Shown here: positions 40,784 to 50,125 of the stretch, piece by piece | Layout of the letters: every line of letters starts with the position of its first letter | Numbering within the stretch: position 1 is the stretch's first letter | Source of the DNA: CATQGW01 sp965243125 | GTDB lineage: Bacteria > Chloroflexota > Dehalococcoidia > Bin125 | Assembly: GCA_965243125.1 (NCBI GenBank) | Contig: OZ251529.1 | Location: 1,612,001 to 1,676,000, forward strand | Length of the DNA: 64,000 bases | Direction of reading: 5' to 3' | The notes under the pieces: model-generated | What the model saw: the letters and a program-made list of their open reading frames with translations, nothing else | What the model was told of the DNA's origin: nothing | Database searches by the model: none | Position numbers and translations under genes: made by a program

Positions 40784-42859
40784 ATGAGCCACGTTGCCGC
40801 AGCCGAGACAGACGCTCCGTCCAGCGCGCCGGGGGCGGCGGAGATCGACGAGGAGCGCCCGCTGGGGATGGATTTGCCGCGCCGCGTCAAGGCGCTGGTG
40901 ATGGCGGGCTCGGCGCTGGCGATGTTTCTGGCGGCGCTGGAGCAGAGCATTGTCAATCCGGCGATGCCGCGGATCGTCTCGGAGTTGGGCGGGCTGGAGC
41001 TGTATCCGTGGCTGGTGCAGGGGTTCGTGATCGCGCAGATCACGGCGATTCCGGCGGCGGGCGCGCTGAGCGACTCGCTGGGGCGCAAGCCGCTGCTGCT
41101 GGCGGGGCTGCTGATCTTCCTGGGCGGCAGCGCGGGCTGCGGGGCGGCCAACGATATCTACATGCTGATCGCCTTCCGCGCGTTGCAGGGCGTCGGCGCG
41201 GGCGTGCTGATGATGGCGACGTTCTCGGTGATCGGCGACCTCTTCCCGCCCTCGGAGCGGGGCAAGTTTATGGGGCTGTTCGCGGCGGTGTTCGCGCTCT
41301 CGAGCGTGATCGGCGCGCCGCTGGGCGGGGTGCTGACCGAGCAGCTGTCCTGGCGCTGGGTGTTCTGGGCGATGTTCGTGGTGGGGCCGCCGGCGCTGCT
41401 GGTGATCGCCTGGAAGATGCCCTGGCTGCGGCCGCAGCGGCAGGGACCGCTGCAGTTCGACTGGCTGGGGATGGCGGCGCTGCTGCCGATGCTGATCGGC
41501 CTGACGATGGCGTTCAGCCTGACCGGCTCGAGCGGCTGGACGAGCCCGCTGGTGCTGGCGCTGTTCGCGGTGGCGGGCGTCTCGCTGGTGCTGTTCATCG
41601 CCGCCGAGCGGCGCGCGGCTGCGCCGATCGTGCCGCTGCACCTGTTCCGGATCAACACGGTGGCGAGCGTGGCGATTGCGATGTTCGTGATCGGCGTGGG
41701 GATGATGGGCGCAATGGTCTACTTGCAGGTCTTCCTGCAGGTGGGGCTGGGCGCGCCGCCGACGACCGCGGGGATGATGATGATCCCGATGATCGTGACG
41801 GGGATGGTGTTCGCGGTGGTCTGCGGACAGATCATGTCGCGCACGGGGCGCTACAAGTTTCTGGCGGTGACGGGTTCGCTGCTGATGGTGGCGGGGATGG
41901 CGCTGCTGGCGACAATGACGCGCGAGACGCCGGTGTTCAGCGGGGTGCTGCCGCGGCTGTTCGTGTTCGGGGTGGGGATGGGGATGATGATGCCGGTGCT
42001 GTCGCTGGCGGCGCAGAACGCCGCGCCGCAGCGCTATCTGGGCCGCATTTCGGGCTTCACGCAGTTTTTCCAGCTGACGGGCGGCGCGGTCGGAATCGGG
42101 ATCATCGGCGCGCTGTTCAACGCGCGGCTGTCGGACGGGTTGCAGGCGGCGCTGCCGGCCGATCTGGTCGATGTGGTGCTGCCGGAGAAGCTGGTGGATC
42201 CCGATTTTCGCTCCGACATGATCGCCTCGATCGGGGCGACGCTGTGGGAGACGGTGGAGCCGGCGGTGCAGGGCGTGGTGGCGGGCGCGATCACGGACAA
42301 TTTCCTGATGGTGCTGGGCATTCTGGGCTTCGCGGTGCTGGTGATTTTGCGGATGCGTGAGGTGCCGCTGCGCACCGGCGAGGAAGGCCGCATCGCGGCG
42401 GCAGCGCGGTCATCTGAGGAGCCGTTGCCTACGCCGCCCATCGAGGTTGCCCCACTAGAGCCGTCGGCGAACGGCGTGGCGGTTGAGCCCGCGCCGCAGC
42501 CCATTGCGAACGGCGCGGCGGTTGAGCCCGTCCCCGTCCCACCGCCCGTCGTGATCGAGGAGCCGATCGCGCCGCCCGCGCCTGCTCAGCTCGAGGTACC
42601 CGTCCCCGTTCCCAACGGTGCCGGGCCGATGCCCAACGGCGCTCAGCCGCGCGCCGCGCAGTGGGCGCCGAGCGGCCGGGGAGTCGCGGCGGCTGCCTTT
42701 GTGGGGGCGAGCCTCGGCATCGCGCTCTCCTACGCCTGGTCAAGCAACAGGGCGGGCAACGGCCGACCGGGCGGCCAGTGGACGGCCGCGCGGCGCGCGG
42801 CGGAGTGGATTACGCCTCGCCGAACTCCGCGCGGACGGCGGCGAACGCCTCGTCGCTAG
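40784..42859 (+). CDS. MFS transporter, DHA2 (EmrB/QacA-like) drug-efflux family, long C-terminal tail
   Basis: The 691-residue inner-membrane protein has about 14 helices in residues ~35-530. Motif A-like DSLGRKPLLLAG, the DHA2-typical LEQSIVNPAMPRI near helix 1, FRALQGVGAGVLM and GAPLGGVLTEQLSWRWVFW are visible. It likely exports drugs or other small molecules by proton antiport. After residue ~540 comes a Pro/Ala/Val-rich tail with repeated pieces (PSANGVAVEP, PIANGAAVEP), then an extra hydrophobic segment GVAAAAFVGASLGIALSYAW and a basic end; this is unusual. Its last 50 bases overlap the 3' end of the minus-strand aminotransferase gene. Confidence 0.9.
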   Translation: MSHVAAAETDAPSSAPGAAEIDEERPLGMDLPRRVKALVMAGSALAMFLAALEQSIVNPAMPRIVSELGGLELYPWLVQGFVIAQITAIPAAGALSDSLGRKPLLLAGLLIFLGGSAGCGAANDIYMLIAFRALQGVGAGVLMMATFSVIGDLFPPSERGKFMGLFAAVFALSSVIGAPLGGVLTEQLSWRWVFWAMFVVGPPALLVIAWKMPWLRPQRQGPLQFDWLGMAALLPMLIGLTMAFSLTGSSGWTSPLVLALFAVAGVSLVLFIAAERRAAAPIVPLHLFRINTVASVAIAMFVIGVGMMGAMVYLQVFLQVGLGAPPTTAGMMMIPMIVTGMVFAVVCGQIMSRTGRYKFLAVTGSLLMVAGMALLATMTRETPVFSGVLPRLFVFGVGMGMMMPVLSLAAQNAAPQRYLGRISGFTQFFQLTGGAVGIGIIGALFNARLSDGLQAALPADLVDVVLPEKLVDPDFRSDMIASIGATLWETVEPAVQGVVAGAITDNFLMVLGILGFAVLVILRMREVPLRTGEEGRIAAAARSSEEPLPTPPIEVAPLEPSANGVAVEPAPQPIANGAAVEPVPVPPPVVIEEPIAPPAPAQLEVPVPVPNGAGPMPNGAQPRAAQWAPSGRGVAAAAFVGASLGIALSYAWSSNRAGNGRPGGQWTAARRAAEWITPRRTPRGRRRTPRR

Positions 42860-44102
42860 CCGCCACTGTCTCGTCTATGTCGTCCTCCGTCAGCGCCGCG
42901 CTGAGGAAGCCGTTGTGGAACGGGTGCATGTAGACGCCGCGCTCGGCCAGTTCGGCGCTGAAGGTGGTGCTGCGGAGCTTCTTGAGGCTGGTGAAGAGGT
43001 CCGCGCCCGGCTCGATCTTGTCGCCCTCGAAGATCATCAGCGGCATCTCGACCGGCCCCGTCTGGCGGATGCCGACGCCGTGCGCCTCGGCGCGCTCGGC
43101 CAACCCGGCCCGCAGCCGCTCGCCCATCGCGTGGATGTGGGCGATGCCGCTCGTCTCCTGCAGAGTGGTGATGGTGGTGATCGCGGCGGCCATCGGGCCG
43201 CTCGAGTACCAGTAGGAGCCGGTCGCCATCACCCGCCCGATCGTCTCCGCCAGGCTGTCGCGCCCCAGCAGCGCCGAGATCGGATAGCCGTTGCCGATCG
43301 CCTTGCAGTAGGCGCTCAGGTCCGGATCCACGCCCAGCGGCGCCCAGCTGCCGCGAATGTCGAGCCGGAAGCCGCCGCGCACGTCGTCGAGAATCAGCAC
43401 CGCGTCGTGCGCGTCGCAGAGGTCGCGCACACCCTGCGCGAACTCCTGCGTGGGCATCTCCTGATCGACGAACACATCGTGGCGGAAGGCCGAGACCATC
43501 AGCCCGGCAAAATCGCCGTTGGCGGCGTCGATCGCCGCGCGGACGGAGGCGAGGTCGTTGTACTTGTACTCCAGCGTGCCGTCAGCGAGCGAGCCGCGCT
43601 CGATGCCCATCCAGGTCGGCGCGGAGCCGTGGTAGGCGCCGTTGGCGCGCAGGATCGTGCCGCGTCCCGTCGCGGCGCGCGCCACCGTCGCCGCGTAGAC
43701 GGTCGCGTCGGTGCCGTTCTTGGCGAACCATGCCCAGTCGGCCCAGGGGGTGATTTCGACGAGCAGCTCGGCGAGCTCGACCATCTTCTCGCCCGGACCG
43801 TTGAGGCAGTCGCTCCGCTCGAGCTCGGCCGCGGCGGCGCGATCGACGCTGGGGTGCGCGTGGCCGAGCAGGATCGGGCCGTAGGAGCAGAGGTAGTCGA
43901 TGTATTCGTTGCCGTCGACGTCCCAGATGCGGGCACCGTCGCCGCGGCTGAAGAACTGGGGGAAGTTGTCGGGCAGCAGAGCGGCGTTCTGGTGGCCGTA
44001 CATCCCGTTGGGGATCACGGCGGCGGCGCGTTCGCGCAGAGCGGCGTCGGTCGTGTGGGAGCGGTTCGTGGCGTCGGGGGCGGCGTGCGTCATAAGTGAC
44101 AT
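42810..44102 (-). CDS. Class III aminotransferase, glutamate-1-semialdehyde aminomutase-like
   Basis: The 430-residue PLP enzyme resembles the GSA-aminomutase branch of class III aminotransferases. It has ARIWDVDGNEYIDYLCSYGP, FAKNGTDATVYAATVARAAT, the aspartate in AVLILDDVRGGFR, and the PLP lysine in LSAYCKAIGNGYPISALLGR. HemL proper normally sits with tetrapyrrole genes, which are absent here, so a different amino substrate is likely. Possible starts are ATG 44102 and ATG 44093. It is divergent from the acyl-CoA dehydrogenase-like gene (54 bases). Confidence 0.85.
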   Translation of the reverse strand: MSLMTHAAPDATNRSHTTDAALRERAAAVIPNGMYGHQNAALLPDNFPQFFSRGDGARIWDVDGNEYIDYLCSYGPILLGHAHPSVDRAAAAELERSDCLNGPGEKMVELAELLVEITPWADWAWFAKNGTDATVYAATVARAATGRGTILRANGAYHGSAPTWMGIERGSLADGTLEYKYNDLASVRAAIDAANGDFAGLMVSAFRHDVFVDQEMPTQEFAQGVRDLCDAHDAVLILDDVRGGFRLDIRGSWAPLGVDPDLSAYCKAIGNGYPISALLGRDSLAETIGRVMATGSYWYSSGPMAAAITTITTLQETSGIAHIHAMGERLRAGLAERAEAHGVGIRQTGPVEMPLMIFEGDKIEPGADLFTSLKKLRSTTFSAELAERGVYMHPFHNGFLSAALTEDDIDETVAASDEAFAAVRAEFGEA

Positions 44103-44156
44103 CCGATCGTGCGATCATTGCGTGCAGGCGTAGTCTAAACCGCGCCGCGTCGTACA

Positions 44157-45323
44157 ATGCGGCGCGTCATGTGTACGGACCCCGCCGAACACGAGCTGGT
44201 GCAGCGTGCGCGCGCATTGGCCCCGCAGATCGCCGCCTGCGCCGCCGAGATCGAGACGTCCGGCTCGATCCCTTCGGAATTGATCGAAGCGCTCACCGAC
44301 GACCGCCTCTTCCGGCTCAACATCCCCTCCGAAGCCAACGGCGAAGAGGCGGACCCGCTGGTCGTCTTCCACGTGATCGAGGCGCTGGCGGCGGCCGACG
44401 CCTCGACCGCCTGGGTGGTGATGATCGCGACCGAAGTTTCGCTGCTGACGGGCTGGCTGCCGGGCGCGGTGCTGAGCCAGATGATCGGCGGCGACGAACC
44501 CGGCGGGCCGCGCTGCCGCATCGTCGGTTCCAGCCGCGTGCTGGCGAGCGGCTATCGCGCGGAGTCCGGCTGGCGGCTCTCGGGGCGGCTGAACTTTGTG
44601 AGCGGCATCGAGCACGCCAAATTCGTCGTGGCGACCTTCCGCGACGAGCAGGACAACGAGGTGCGGATGGCGCTGCTGCCGCAGCGCGCCGGCGTCGTTG
44701 AGCGCACCTGGGACACGATGGGACTGCGGGGCACGGGTAGCCACGACTGGCTGCTCGACGACGCCTACGTGCAGGCTGCGCACACCTGGCGTCCGTCCGA
44801 TCAGCCCTGCGCGGCCGGCCCGGCCTGGCGCGCGCCGGAGCGTTCGGTCGTGGCCTGGATCGGCAACGCAGGGCACGCGCTGGGCGCGGCGCAGGGAGCG
44901 ATTGACGAGGTTGCGGCGGCGAGCGTCAAGGTTGCCAGCACGCTGGACGCGCGCCCGCTGGCGGAACGCGAGGCGTTCCGGCTCGCGTTGGCGCGGGCGC
45001 AGGCGCGCGTCTGGGCGGCGCGCGATTTCGTCCGCGCGGCCGCCGCGGATGCCTGGGAGACGCTCATCGCCGGCTCGCCGGACCGCGCATTGCTGGGGCG
45101 CTGGCGGCTGGCCAATGTCCACGCCGTGCATGAGGCGGCCGAGGCGGTGGAGCAGCTCTTCCGGGCCGCGGGCACCAACGCGATTCACCGCCGCTGGACG
45201 CTGGAGCGGCGCTTCCGCGACTTGCAGGTGGCGCGTCAGCACGGGGCGGCGCTGGATCCGAATTTCGACGGCGCGGCGCGGGCGATGCTCGGCCTGCCGC
45301 CGCCCGGGCCACCGTACCGCTGA
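44157..45323 (+). CDS. Acyl-CoA dehydrogenase-like flavoprotein (group D monooxygenase type)
   Basis: The 388-residue protein has the acyl-CoA dehydrogenase fold: N-terminal helices with SGSIPSELIEALTDDRLFRL, the block ADASTAWVVMIATEV, the middle strand GWRLSGRLNFVSGIEHAKFV, TWDTMGLRGTGSHDWLLDD, and a C-terminal helical domain with AGTNAIHRRWTLERRFRDLQ. The catalytic glutamate of true acyl-CoA dehydrogenases is not seen at the usual place, and the blocks match HsaA/hydroxyphenylacetate hydroxylase-like oxygenases, which use reduced flavin. A reductase partner is not nearby. ATG 44157 and 44169 are alternative starts without a clear binding site. Confidence 0.82.
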   Translation: MRRVMCTDPAEHELVQRARALAPQIAACAAEIETSGSIPSELIEALTDDRLFRLNIPSEANGEEADPLVVFHVIEALAAADASTAWVVMIATEVSLLTGWLPGAVLSQMIGGDEPGGPRCRIVGSSRVLASGYRAESGWRLSGRLNFVSGIEHAKFVVATFRDEQDNEVRMALLPQRAGVVERTWDTMGLRGTGSHDWLLDDAYVQAAHTWRPSDQPCAAGPAWRAPERSVVAWIGNAGHALGAAQGAIDEVAAASVKVASTLDARPLAEREAFRLALARAQARVWAARDFVRAAAADAWETLIAGSPDRALLGRWRLANVHAVHEAAEAVEQLFRAAGTNAIHRRWTLERRFRDLQVARQHGAALDPNFDGAARAMLGLPPPGPPYR

Positions 45324-45635
45324 GGGGGTTTGTGCCGTGCCTGGGGCGGCCGACCCCCCAGTCCGCTTGCGCGGACAGCCCCCCTGCGTAGGGGGGCGAT
45401 TCGGATGGCGGACAGCTCCCTGTATGGGGGGGTGGTTCGGATGGCGGACAGCCCCCCTGCATGGGGGTGGTTCGGATGACGGACAGCCTCTCTGCATGGG
45501 GTGATTCGGACGGCTGGCAGCTTCCCTGTGTGGGAGGGCGATTCCGGAAGAGAGTTTTCAGGTGTGTGGGGCTAGCATTGTGCGTAACGCTCCGGCCGGT
45601 TGACTGGAACCTGCGTGGAGCTGCTGGGAGCCGCC
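45324..45635. repeat. MITE-like end expanded into a tandem array
   Basis: One element end starts at about 45347 (GACCCCCCAGTCCGC, TTGC, GCGGACAGC, then CCCCCCTGCGTAGGGGGG). After it, units of 34-37 bases recur about five times to ~45549, each with a spacer like ATGGCGGACAGC followed by a CCCTG..GGGG hairpin and (A/G)TTCGGA. No coding sequence is supported. The binding site GGGAG of the next gene is at about 45625. Confidence 0.75.
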
Positions 45636-48188
45636 ATGGCCGGGCCGCTTGACGGACTTCGGATTCTCGACCTGTCGCGCAATGTGGCGGGCCCCTATGC
45701 GACCAAGCTGCTGGCCGACTTTGGTGCGCGCGTGATCAAGGTCGAACCGCGCGGCGGCGATCCCTCGCGGCAGTTCGGCCCCTTTCCCGGCGACAAGCCG
45801 GACATTGAGGCCTCCGGGCTCTTCCTGCACCTCAACACGAACAAGCAGTCGATTGTGCTCGATCCGCACACGGACGACGGCGCGCTCACGGTGCGGCGCC
45901 TCGCGCGGCAGGTGGACGTGGTGGTTGAGGACGGCGCGCCCGGCGAGGCCGCCGCGGTCGGCTGGGGCTGGGATGTGCTGCATGCGCTGAACCCGCGTCT
46001 GGTGCTCTGCTCGATCACGCCGTTCGGGCAGAGCGGGCCCTACCGCGATTACCGCGGCTCGGAGCTGACTTTGCAGGCGATCGGCGGTCCGCTGCACGCG
46101 ACCGGCGCGGCGGATCGCGAGCCGCTCAAAGTGGCCGGGCACTACGCGCACTATCACGCGGGCGCGACGGCGGCGCTGGCGATTCTGCTGGCGCTGCGCC
46201 GCGCGGAACGCGATCGCAGCGCCGGCGAGTGGATCGATATCAGCGTCTACCGCTGTCAGGTCGGCTGCCGCGATCGCCGCACCATTCAGCTGACCGCGGC
46301 CGCGTACAGCGGGGTTGCGCCGGGCCGCGCGCGGCCGGGCAGCCGCTGGGTCGGCTTCGGGGTGTACCCCTGCGCCGACGGCTTCGTGAACATCATGGGC
46401 GCGGGCGTGCGCCTGCCGCGGCTGCTCGAATGGGTCGGGCGGCCGGATCTGCTCGAAGCGATCAACGCTGCCGACGGTCCGATCAGCGGCTTCGGCGATC
46501 AGGTTGATCAGGCGGTGACCGAGTTTCTGTCCGAGCGGAGGAAGCTGGATGTGGTGGCCGACGCGCAAGCGTCCGGGCTGCTGGCTGGCGCGGTGATGAC
46601 GGCGGCCGACCTGTTCGACGATCCGCAGTTGCGGGCGCGGGACTGGTGGCACGAGATCACGCACTGGCACGGGGAGCCGCTGCTTTACCCCGGCCACCCG
46701 TTCCGCTTCAGCGAGTCGCCGCCGGATCCGCCGCGCCGGGCGCCGCACCTCGGCGAGCATGCCCGCGCGGTGCTCGATCTCGCGCCGCTCGACGCCGTGC
46801 CGCCCAGGGAAGGTCCGACAGATTCGCTGCCGCTGCCGTTGGAGGGTCTGCGCGTGGCGGCGGTGACCGTCGTCTGGGCGGGTCCGCATGTCACGCAGCT
46901 GCTCGGCGAGTGGGGCGCGGACGTGATTCAAGTGGAGCCGATTAACCGGATGCAGCCGCACACGCGCGGCGCGGAGAACGCGCCCACGCCGGAGCAGATG
47001 CAGCGCGGCGTGGAGCGCGGCGTGCAACCGCAGTACCCGGACATGGAGCTGGGCGACGATCCGTGGAACCGCTTCGCTTCCTTTAACTCGCACGCGCGCA
47101 ACAAGCGCTCGATGACCTGCGACATCATGTCGCCCGAAGGCCGCGAGGCCTTTCTGAAGCTGATTGAGCATTGCGATGTGCTGGTCGAGAACAACGTGCC
47201 GCAGACCATCGATCGCGCCGGGATCGGCTGGGACGAGCTGCGCGAGGTCAATCCGCGGCTGATCATGCTGCGGATGCCCGCTTTTGGGCTGGAAGGTCCC
47301 TACGGGAGTTACCGCGCGTTCGGGCTGCATGTGGAGGCGATGGTCGGCCACACGCACCTGCGCGGCTATCCGGACCGCGGTCCGGACGGGATCGGCGAAA
47401 CGCTGGCCAGCGACGGGCTCTCCGGCGTGCAGGGGGCGGTTGCGGTGCTGATGGCGCTGCGCCGGCGCGAGCAGACGGGCGAGGGGCAGATGATCGAGAT
47501 GCCGCTCAACGAGGGCTTCATCCCGACGCTGGCCGAGTATCTGTTCGACTACACGATGAACGGCGTGAACCCGCCGTCGCAGGCCAATCGTCATCGCTGG
47601 CACGCGCCGCACAATGTCTATCCCTGCGCGGGCGACGACCAGTGGATCGCGATCGATGTGGCGGGCGACGCGGAATTCGTGGCGCTGTGCGACGCGCTCT
47701 CCGGAGGGCACGACGGGGCGGACGCGGCGGATATCGGCCACGCGCCGCTCGACGGGCGCTTCGCAACAGCCGTCCAACGCCTGCGTAACGTGGAAGCGTT
47801 GGACGAGCTGATTGGGGCGGCGACCGCCGATTGGGACAAGCATGAGCTGTTTCACGCGCTCCAGGACGGGGGCGTCTGCGCCGCGCCGCTGCTCGACGCG
47901 CTGGAGGCGCTGCGCGACCCGCATCTGCGGGAGGTGGGCTTCTTCGAGCAGCAGACGGTCCCCGGCGTGGGCACGCACGACTATCCCGGGCTGACGATTC
48001 GGATGCAGCGCACGGCCAATCAGCTGCGCACGCCGCCGCCGCGGCTGGGCGAGCACAACGAGGAGATTTACCGCGAGCTGCTGGGCTACAGCGCCAAAGA
48101 GCTGGCTGCGCTGGAGCGCAAAGGCCTGGTTGGGACGGCGTATCCGGATCATTTGCTGCCGGCGCATGTGCGGAAGGGCGGCGGATAG
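45636..48188 (+). CDS. Double-domain CaiB/BaiF family CoA-transferase
   Basis: The 850-residue protein is two CaiB/BaiF (class III CoA-transferase) domains in tandem, residues ~1-385 and ~400-845. Each begins with the family pattern: LDGLRILDLSRNVAGPYATK and LEGLRVAAVTVVWAGPHVTQ. The second domain keeps the expected catalytic aspartate in ETLASDGLSGVQGAVAVL; in the first domain the aligned position is His in AGHYAHYHAGATAALAIL, so that half may be non-catalytic. The family moves CoA between carboxylic acids. I chose ATG 45636, preceded by GGGAG. The next gene is separated by a repeat array. Confidence 0.88.
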   Translation: MAGPLDGLRILDLSRNVAGPYATKLLADFGARVIKVEPRGGDPSRQFGPFPGDKPDIEASGLFLHLNTNKQSIVLDPHTDDGALTVRRLARQVDVVVEDGAPGEAAAVGWGWDVLHALNPRLVLCSITPFGQSGPYRDYRGSELTLQAIGGPLHATGAADREPLKVAGHYAHYHAGATAALAILLALRRAERDRSAGEWIDISVYRCQVGCRDRRTIQLTAAAYSGVAPGRARPGSRWVGFGVYPCADGFVNIMGAGVRLPRLLEWVGRPDLLEAINAADGPISGFGDQVDQAVTEFLSERRKLDVVADAQASGLLAGAVMTAADLFDDPQLRARDWWHEITHWHGEPLLYPGHPFRFSESPPDPPRRAPHLGEHARAVLDLAPLDAVPPREGPTDSLPLPLEGLRVAAVTVVWAGPHVTQLLGEWGADVIQVEPINRMQPHTRGAENAPTPEQMQRGVERGVQPQYPDMELGDDPWNRFASFNSHARNKRSMTCDIMSPEGREAFLKLIEHCDVLVENNVPQTIDRAGIGWDELREVNPRLIMLRMPAFGLEGPYGSYRAFGLHVEAMVGHTHLRGYPDRGPDGIGETLASDGLSGVQGAVAVLMALRRREQTGEGQMIEMPLNEGFIPTLAEYLFDYTMNGVNPPSQANRHRWHAPHNVYPCAGDDQWIAIDVAGDAEFVALCDALSGGHDGADAADIGHAPLDGRFATAVQRLRNVEALDELIGAATADWDKHELFHALQDGGVCAAPLLDALEALRDPHLREVGFFEQQTVPGVGTHDYPGLTIRMQRTANQLRTPPPRLGEHNEEIYRELLGYSAKELAALERKGLVGTAYPDHLLPAHVRKGGG

Positions 48189-48657
48189 TCTCTACCTGCT
48201 GCTCCGACATGCAGCAGCGGGAAACGCCGTCTGCTCGGGGATTTTCGCGTCGTTCTCCGATTCCGTCATTGCCGCGCTCCGCTGCGGGCATGATGGAAAG
48301 GGGACTGGCGGAGGTCGTGGGGTTTTGGATGTGGGCAGGTCGTTCTGGGTGTGTCGAGAGTTCGGGGCGGCCGACCCCCCAGTCGCTTGCGCGACAGCCC
48401 CCCTGCATAGGGGGGCGATTCCGATCCTGCGGATAGCTCCCTGCGTAGGGGGGTGATTCCGATCCTGCGGATAGCTCCCTGTGAGGGGGGTGATTCCGAT
48501 CCTGCGGATAGCTCCCTGTGTAGGGGGGCGATTCCGATCCAGCGGATAGCTCCCTGTGTAGAGAGGTGATTCCGATCCTGCGGATAGCTCCCTGTGTAGG
48601 GGGGCGATTGGATCGGGGACGGCGTACTATGGCGGCGTACTGGAACGGAGCCGCACA
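48189..48657. repeat. MITE-like end with 38-bp tandem array
   Basis: The 469-base gap has no gene. A REP-like piece (TCCGTCATTGCCGCGCTCCG) is at about 48261-48280. One element end is at about 48370-48424 with the shortened stem GTCGC..GCGAC. From 48417 to 48609 a 38-base unit containing GATTCCGATCCTGCGGATAG recurs at 48417, 48455, 48492, 48530, 48568 and (partly) 48606. The spacer part is nearly identical between units but differs from the spacers at 2341 and 45400. Confidence 0.78.
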
Positions 48658-49251
48658 ATGGGACGCCTTGCGCCGATTACATTCGACGACCTCAGCGATG
48701 AGCAACGGGTTCTCTGGGAGAACATCACCACCGGGCCGCGCGCCAACCCCGACCGCCCCCACGGCGGGCTGGCCGGGGAGGACGGCGCGCTGATAGGGCC
48801 GTTCAACGCGCTCTTTCAGTCGCCCGAAATCGGCGACGCGGCGCAACAGCTGGGGGCGGCCCTGCGCTACGGGACATCGCTGCCATCCGACCTGCTGGAG
48901 GTCGCGATCCTCACCGTCGGCGGCGAGTGGCGCGCCAACTTCGAGTTTTGGGCGCACGCCCGGCTGGGCGCGGCGGCGGGCGTGCCGCAGGCCGCGATCG
49001 ACGCGATCCGCGAGGGCGAAACCCCGCGGTTCGACGATCCGCGCCACGAGACCGTCTACGCCTTCGGACGCGAGCTGATTGAGACGAAGCGTGTCTCCGA
49101 TGCGCGCTACTCAGCGCTCAAGGAGCTGGTGGGCGAGCGGGGCGTCTTTGAGGTCGCCTCGGTGATGGGCTACTACGCGCTCGTCTCGATCGCGCTGAAC
49201 ACCTTCGACGTCGATATGCCGCCCGGCGTCGACGCGCCGTTCCCGGACTGA
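48658..49251 (+). CDS. Carboxymuconolactone decarboxylase family protein
   Basis: The 197-residue protein has the CMD/AhpD-like helical core: GPFNALFQSPEIGDAAQQLG, ALRYGTSLPSDLLEVAILTV, then GGEWRANFEFWAHARLGAAA and VPQAAIDAIREGE. The CxxC pair of AhpD peroxidases is absent (the place reads WRANFEFWAH), so it belongs to the cysteine-less CMD-type subgroup. It may act in ring-cleavage product metabolism; the substrate is unknown. It is followed 23 bases later by the phytanoyl-CoA dioxygenase gene, so the two may be co-transcribed. Confidence 0.85.
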   Translation: MGRLAPITFDDLSDEQRVLWENITTGPRANPDRPHGGLAGEDGALIGPFNALFQSPEIGDAAQQLGAALRYGTSLPSDLLEVAILTVGGEWRANFEFWAHARLGAAAGVPQAAIDAIREGETPRFDDPRHETVYAFGRELIETKRVSDARYSALKELVGERGVFEVASVMGYYALVSIALNTFDVDMPPGVDAPFPD

Positions 49252-49274
49252 CGATCGCAGACTGAGGTTGCCCC

Positions 49275-50120
49275 ATGCTGACCGACGAACAACGCCGCTT
49301 CTTCGACGAGCACGGCTACCTTGTCGTGCCGCAGCTGATTCCGCGCGAGCAGGTCGAGGCCGTGGTGGACGCGATCTGGGGCTTTCTCGATTTCGACCGC
49401 GACGATCCGTCGGGCTGGTACCGCGAGCCGCACCGCCCCAACGGGATGGTGGAGATGTACCACCACCAGGCGCTCTGGAATGTGCGCCAGAACCCGCGCG
49501 TCTACGAGCTGTTCGTCGATCTCTTCGATCGCGAGGACCTCTGGGTCTTCCTCGATCGCGCCAACCTCAAGCCGCCGCCCAATCCCGACGCGCCCGAATA
49601 CGACCATCCGGGCATGATCCACTGGGACATCGATGTGCGCCGGACGCCGCTGCCCTACGAGGTGCAGGGCGTGCTCTACCTCGTCGACACCGCCGAGGGG
49701 GAGGGCGGTTTTCAGTGCGTGCCGGGCGTGCATCGCTGGGTGTCGGAGTGGGCGCAGGGGCGGCCGGACGAGGAGATCCGCGACCAGCGGCTGGACCTGC
49801 GCCACGACGCAATCGGCGCGCCGCGGGAGATCGAGGCCGGCGCGGGCGACTTCATTATCTGGCACTCGGCGCTGCCGCACGGCAACAGCCGCAACCGCTC
49901 CGACAAGCCGCGCCTCGCGCAGTACGTGCGGATGGCGCCCGCGCAGTTGCAGAACGCGGAGCTGCGCGAGCAGCGGGTTGCGTCCTGGCGCGAGCGGATG
50001 CACCCCGCCTTCCAGAATCCGCGCGCCTTCCCGGGCGATCCGCGCCGCCGCGAGCAGCAGTCGCCGCCGGCCGAGCTGACGCCGTTGGGACGCCGGCTGC
50101 TCGGTCTGGACGACTGGTAG
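49275..50120 (+). CDS. Phytanoyl-CoA dioxygenase (PhyH) family protein
   Basis: The 281-residue Fe(II)/2-oxoglutarate oxygenase has the iron-binding triad His116 and Asp118 in MIHWDIDVRR and His202 in ALPHGNSRNRSDKPR. The arginine near residue 213 of that last block should bind 2-oxoglutarate. The N terminus FFDEHGYLVVPQLIPREQV is typical. The family hydroxylates diverse lipids and small molecules, so substrate is not predicted. It follows the CMD-like gene closely and converges on the EamA genes, with only five bases between stops. Confidence 0.9.
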   Translation: MLTDEQRRFFDEHGYLVVPQLIPREQVEAVVDAIWGFLDFDRDDPSGWYREPHRPNGMVEMYHHQALWNVRQNPRVYELFVDLFDREDLWVFLDRANLKPPPNPDAPEYDHPGMIHWDIDVRRTPLPYEVQGVLYLVDTAEGEGGFQCVPGVHRWVSEWAQGRPDEEIRDQRLDLRHDAIGAPREIEAGAGDFIIWHSALPHGNSRNRSDKPRLAQYVRMAPAQLQNAELREQRVASWRERMHPAFQNPRAFPGDPRRREQQSPPAELTPLGRRLLGLDDW

Positions 50121-50125
50121 CCACC

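Noticed and set aside
45558..48167. Minus-strand frame of 869 codons opposite the CaiB gene
   Set aside because: The product is Arg-rich without domains. The plus strand clearly encodes two CaiB/BaiF domains.
48417..48609. CRISPR-like array of regularly spaced repeats
   Set aside because: The parts between the hairpins are nearly identical to each other, unlike CRISPR spacers, and no cas gene is in the window. It fits a simple tandem repeat.
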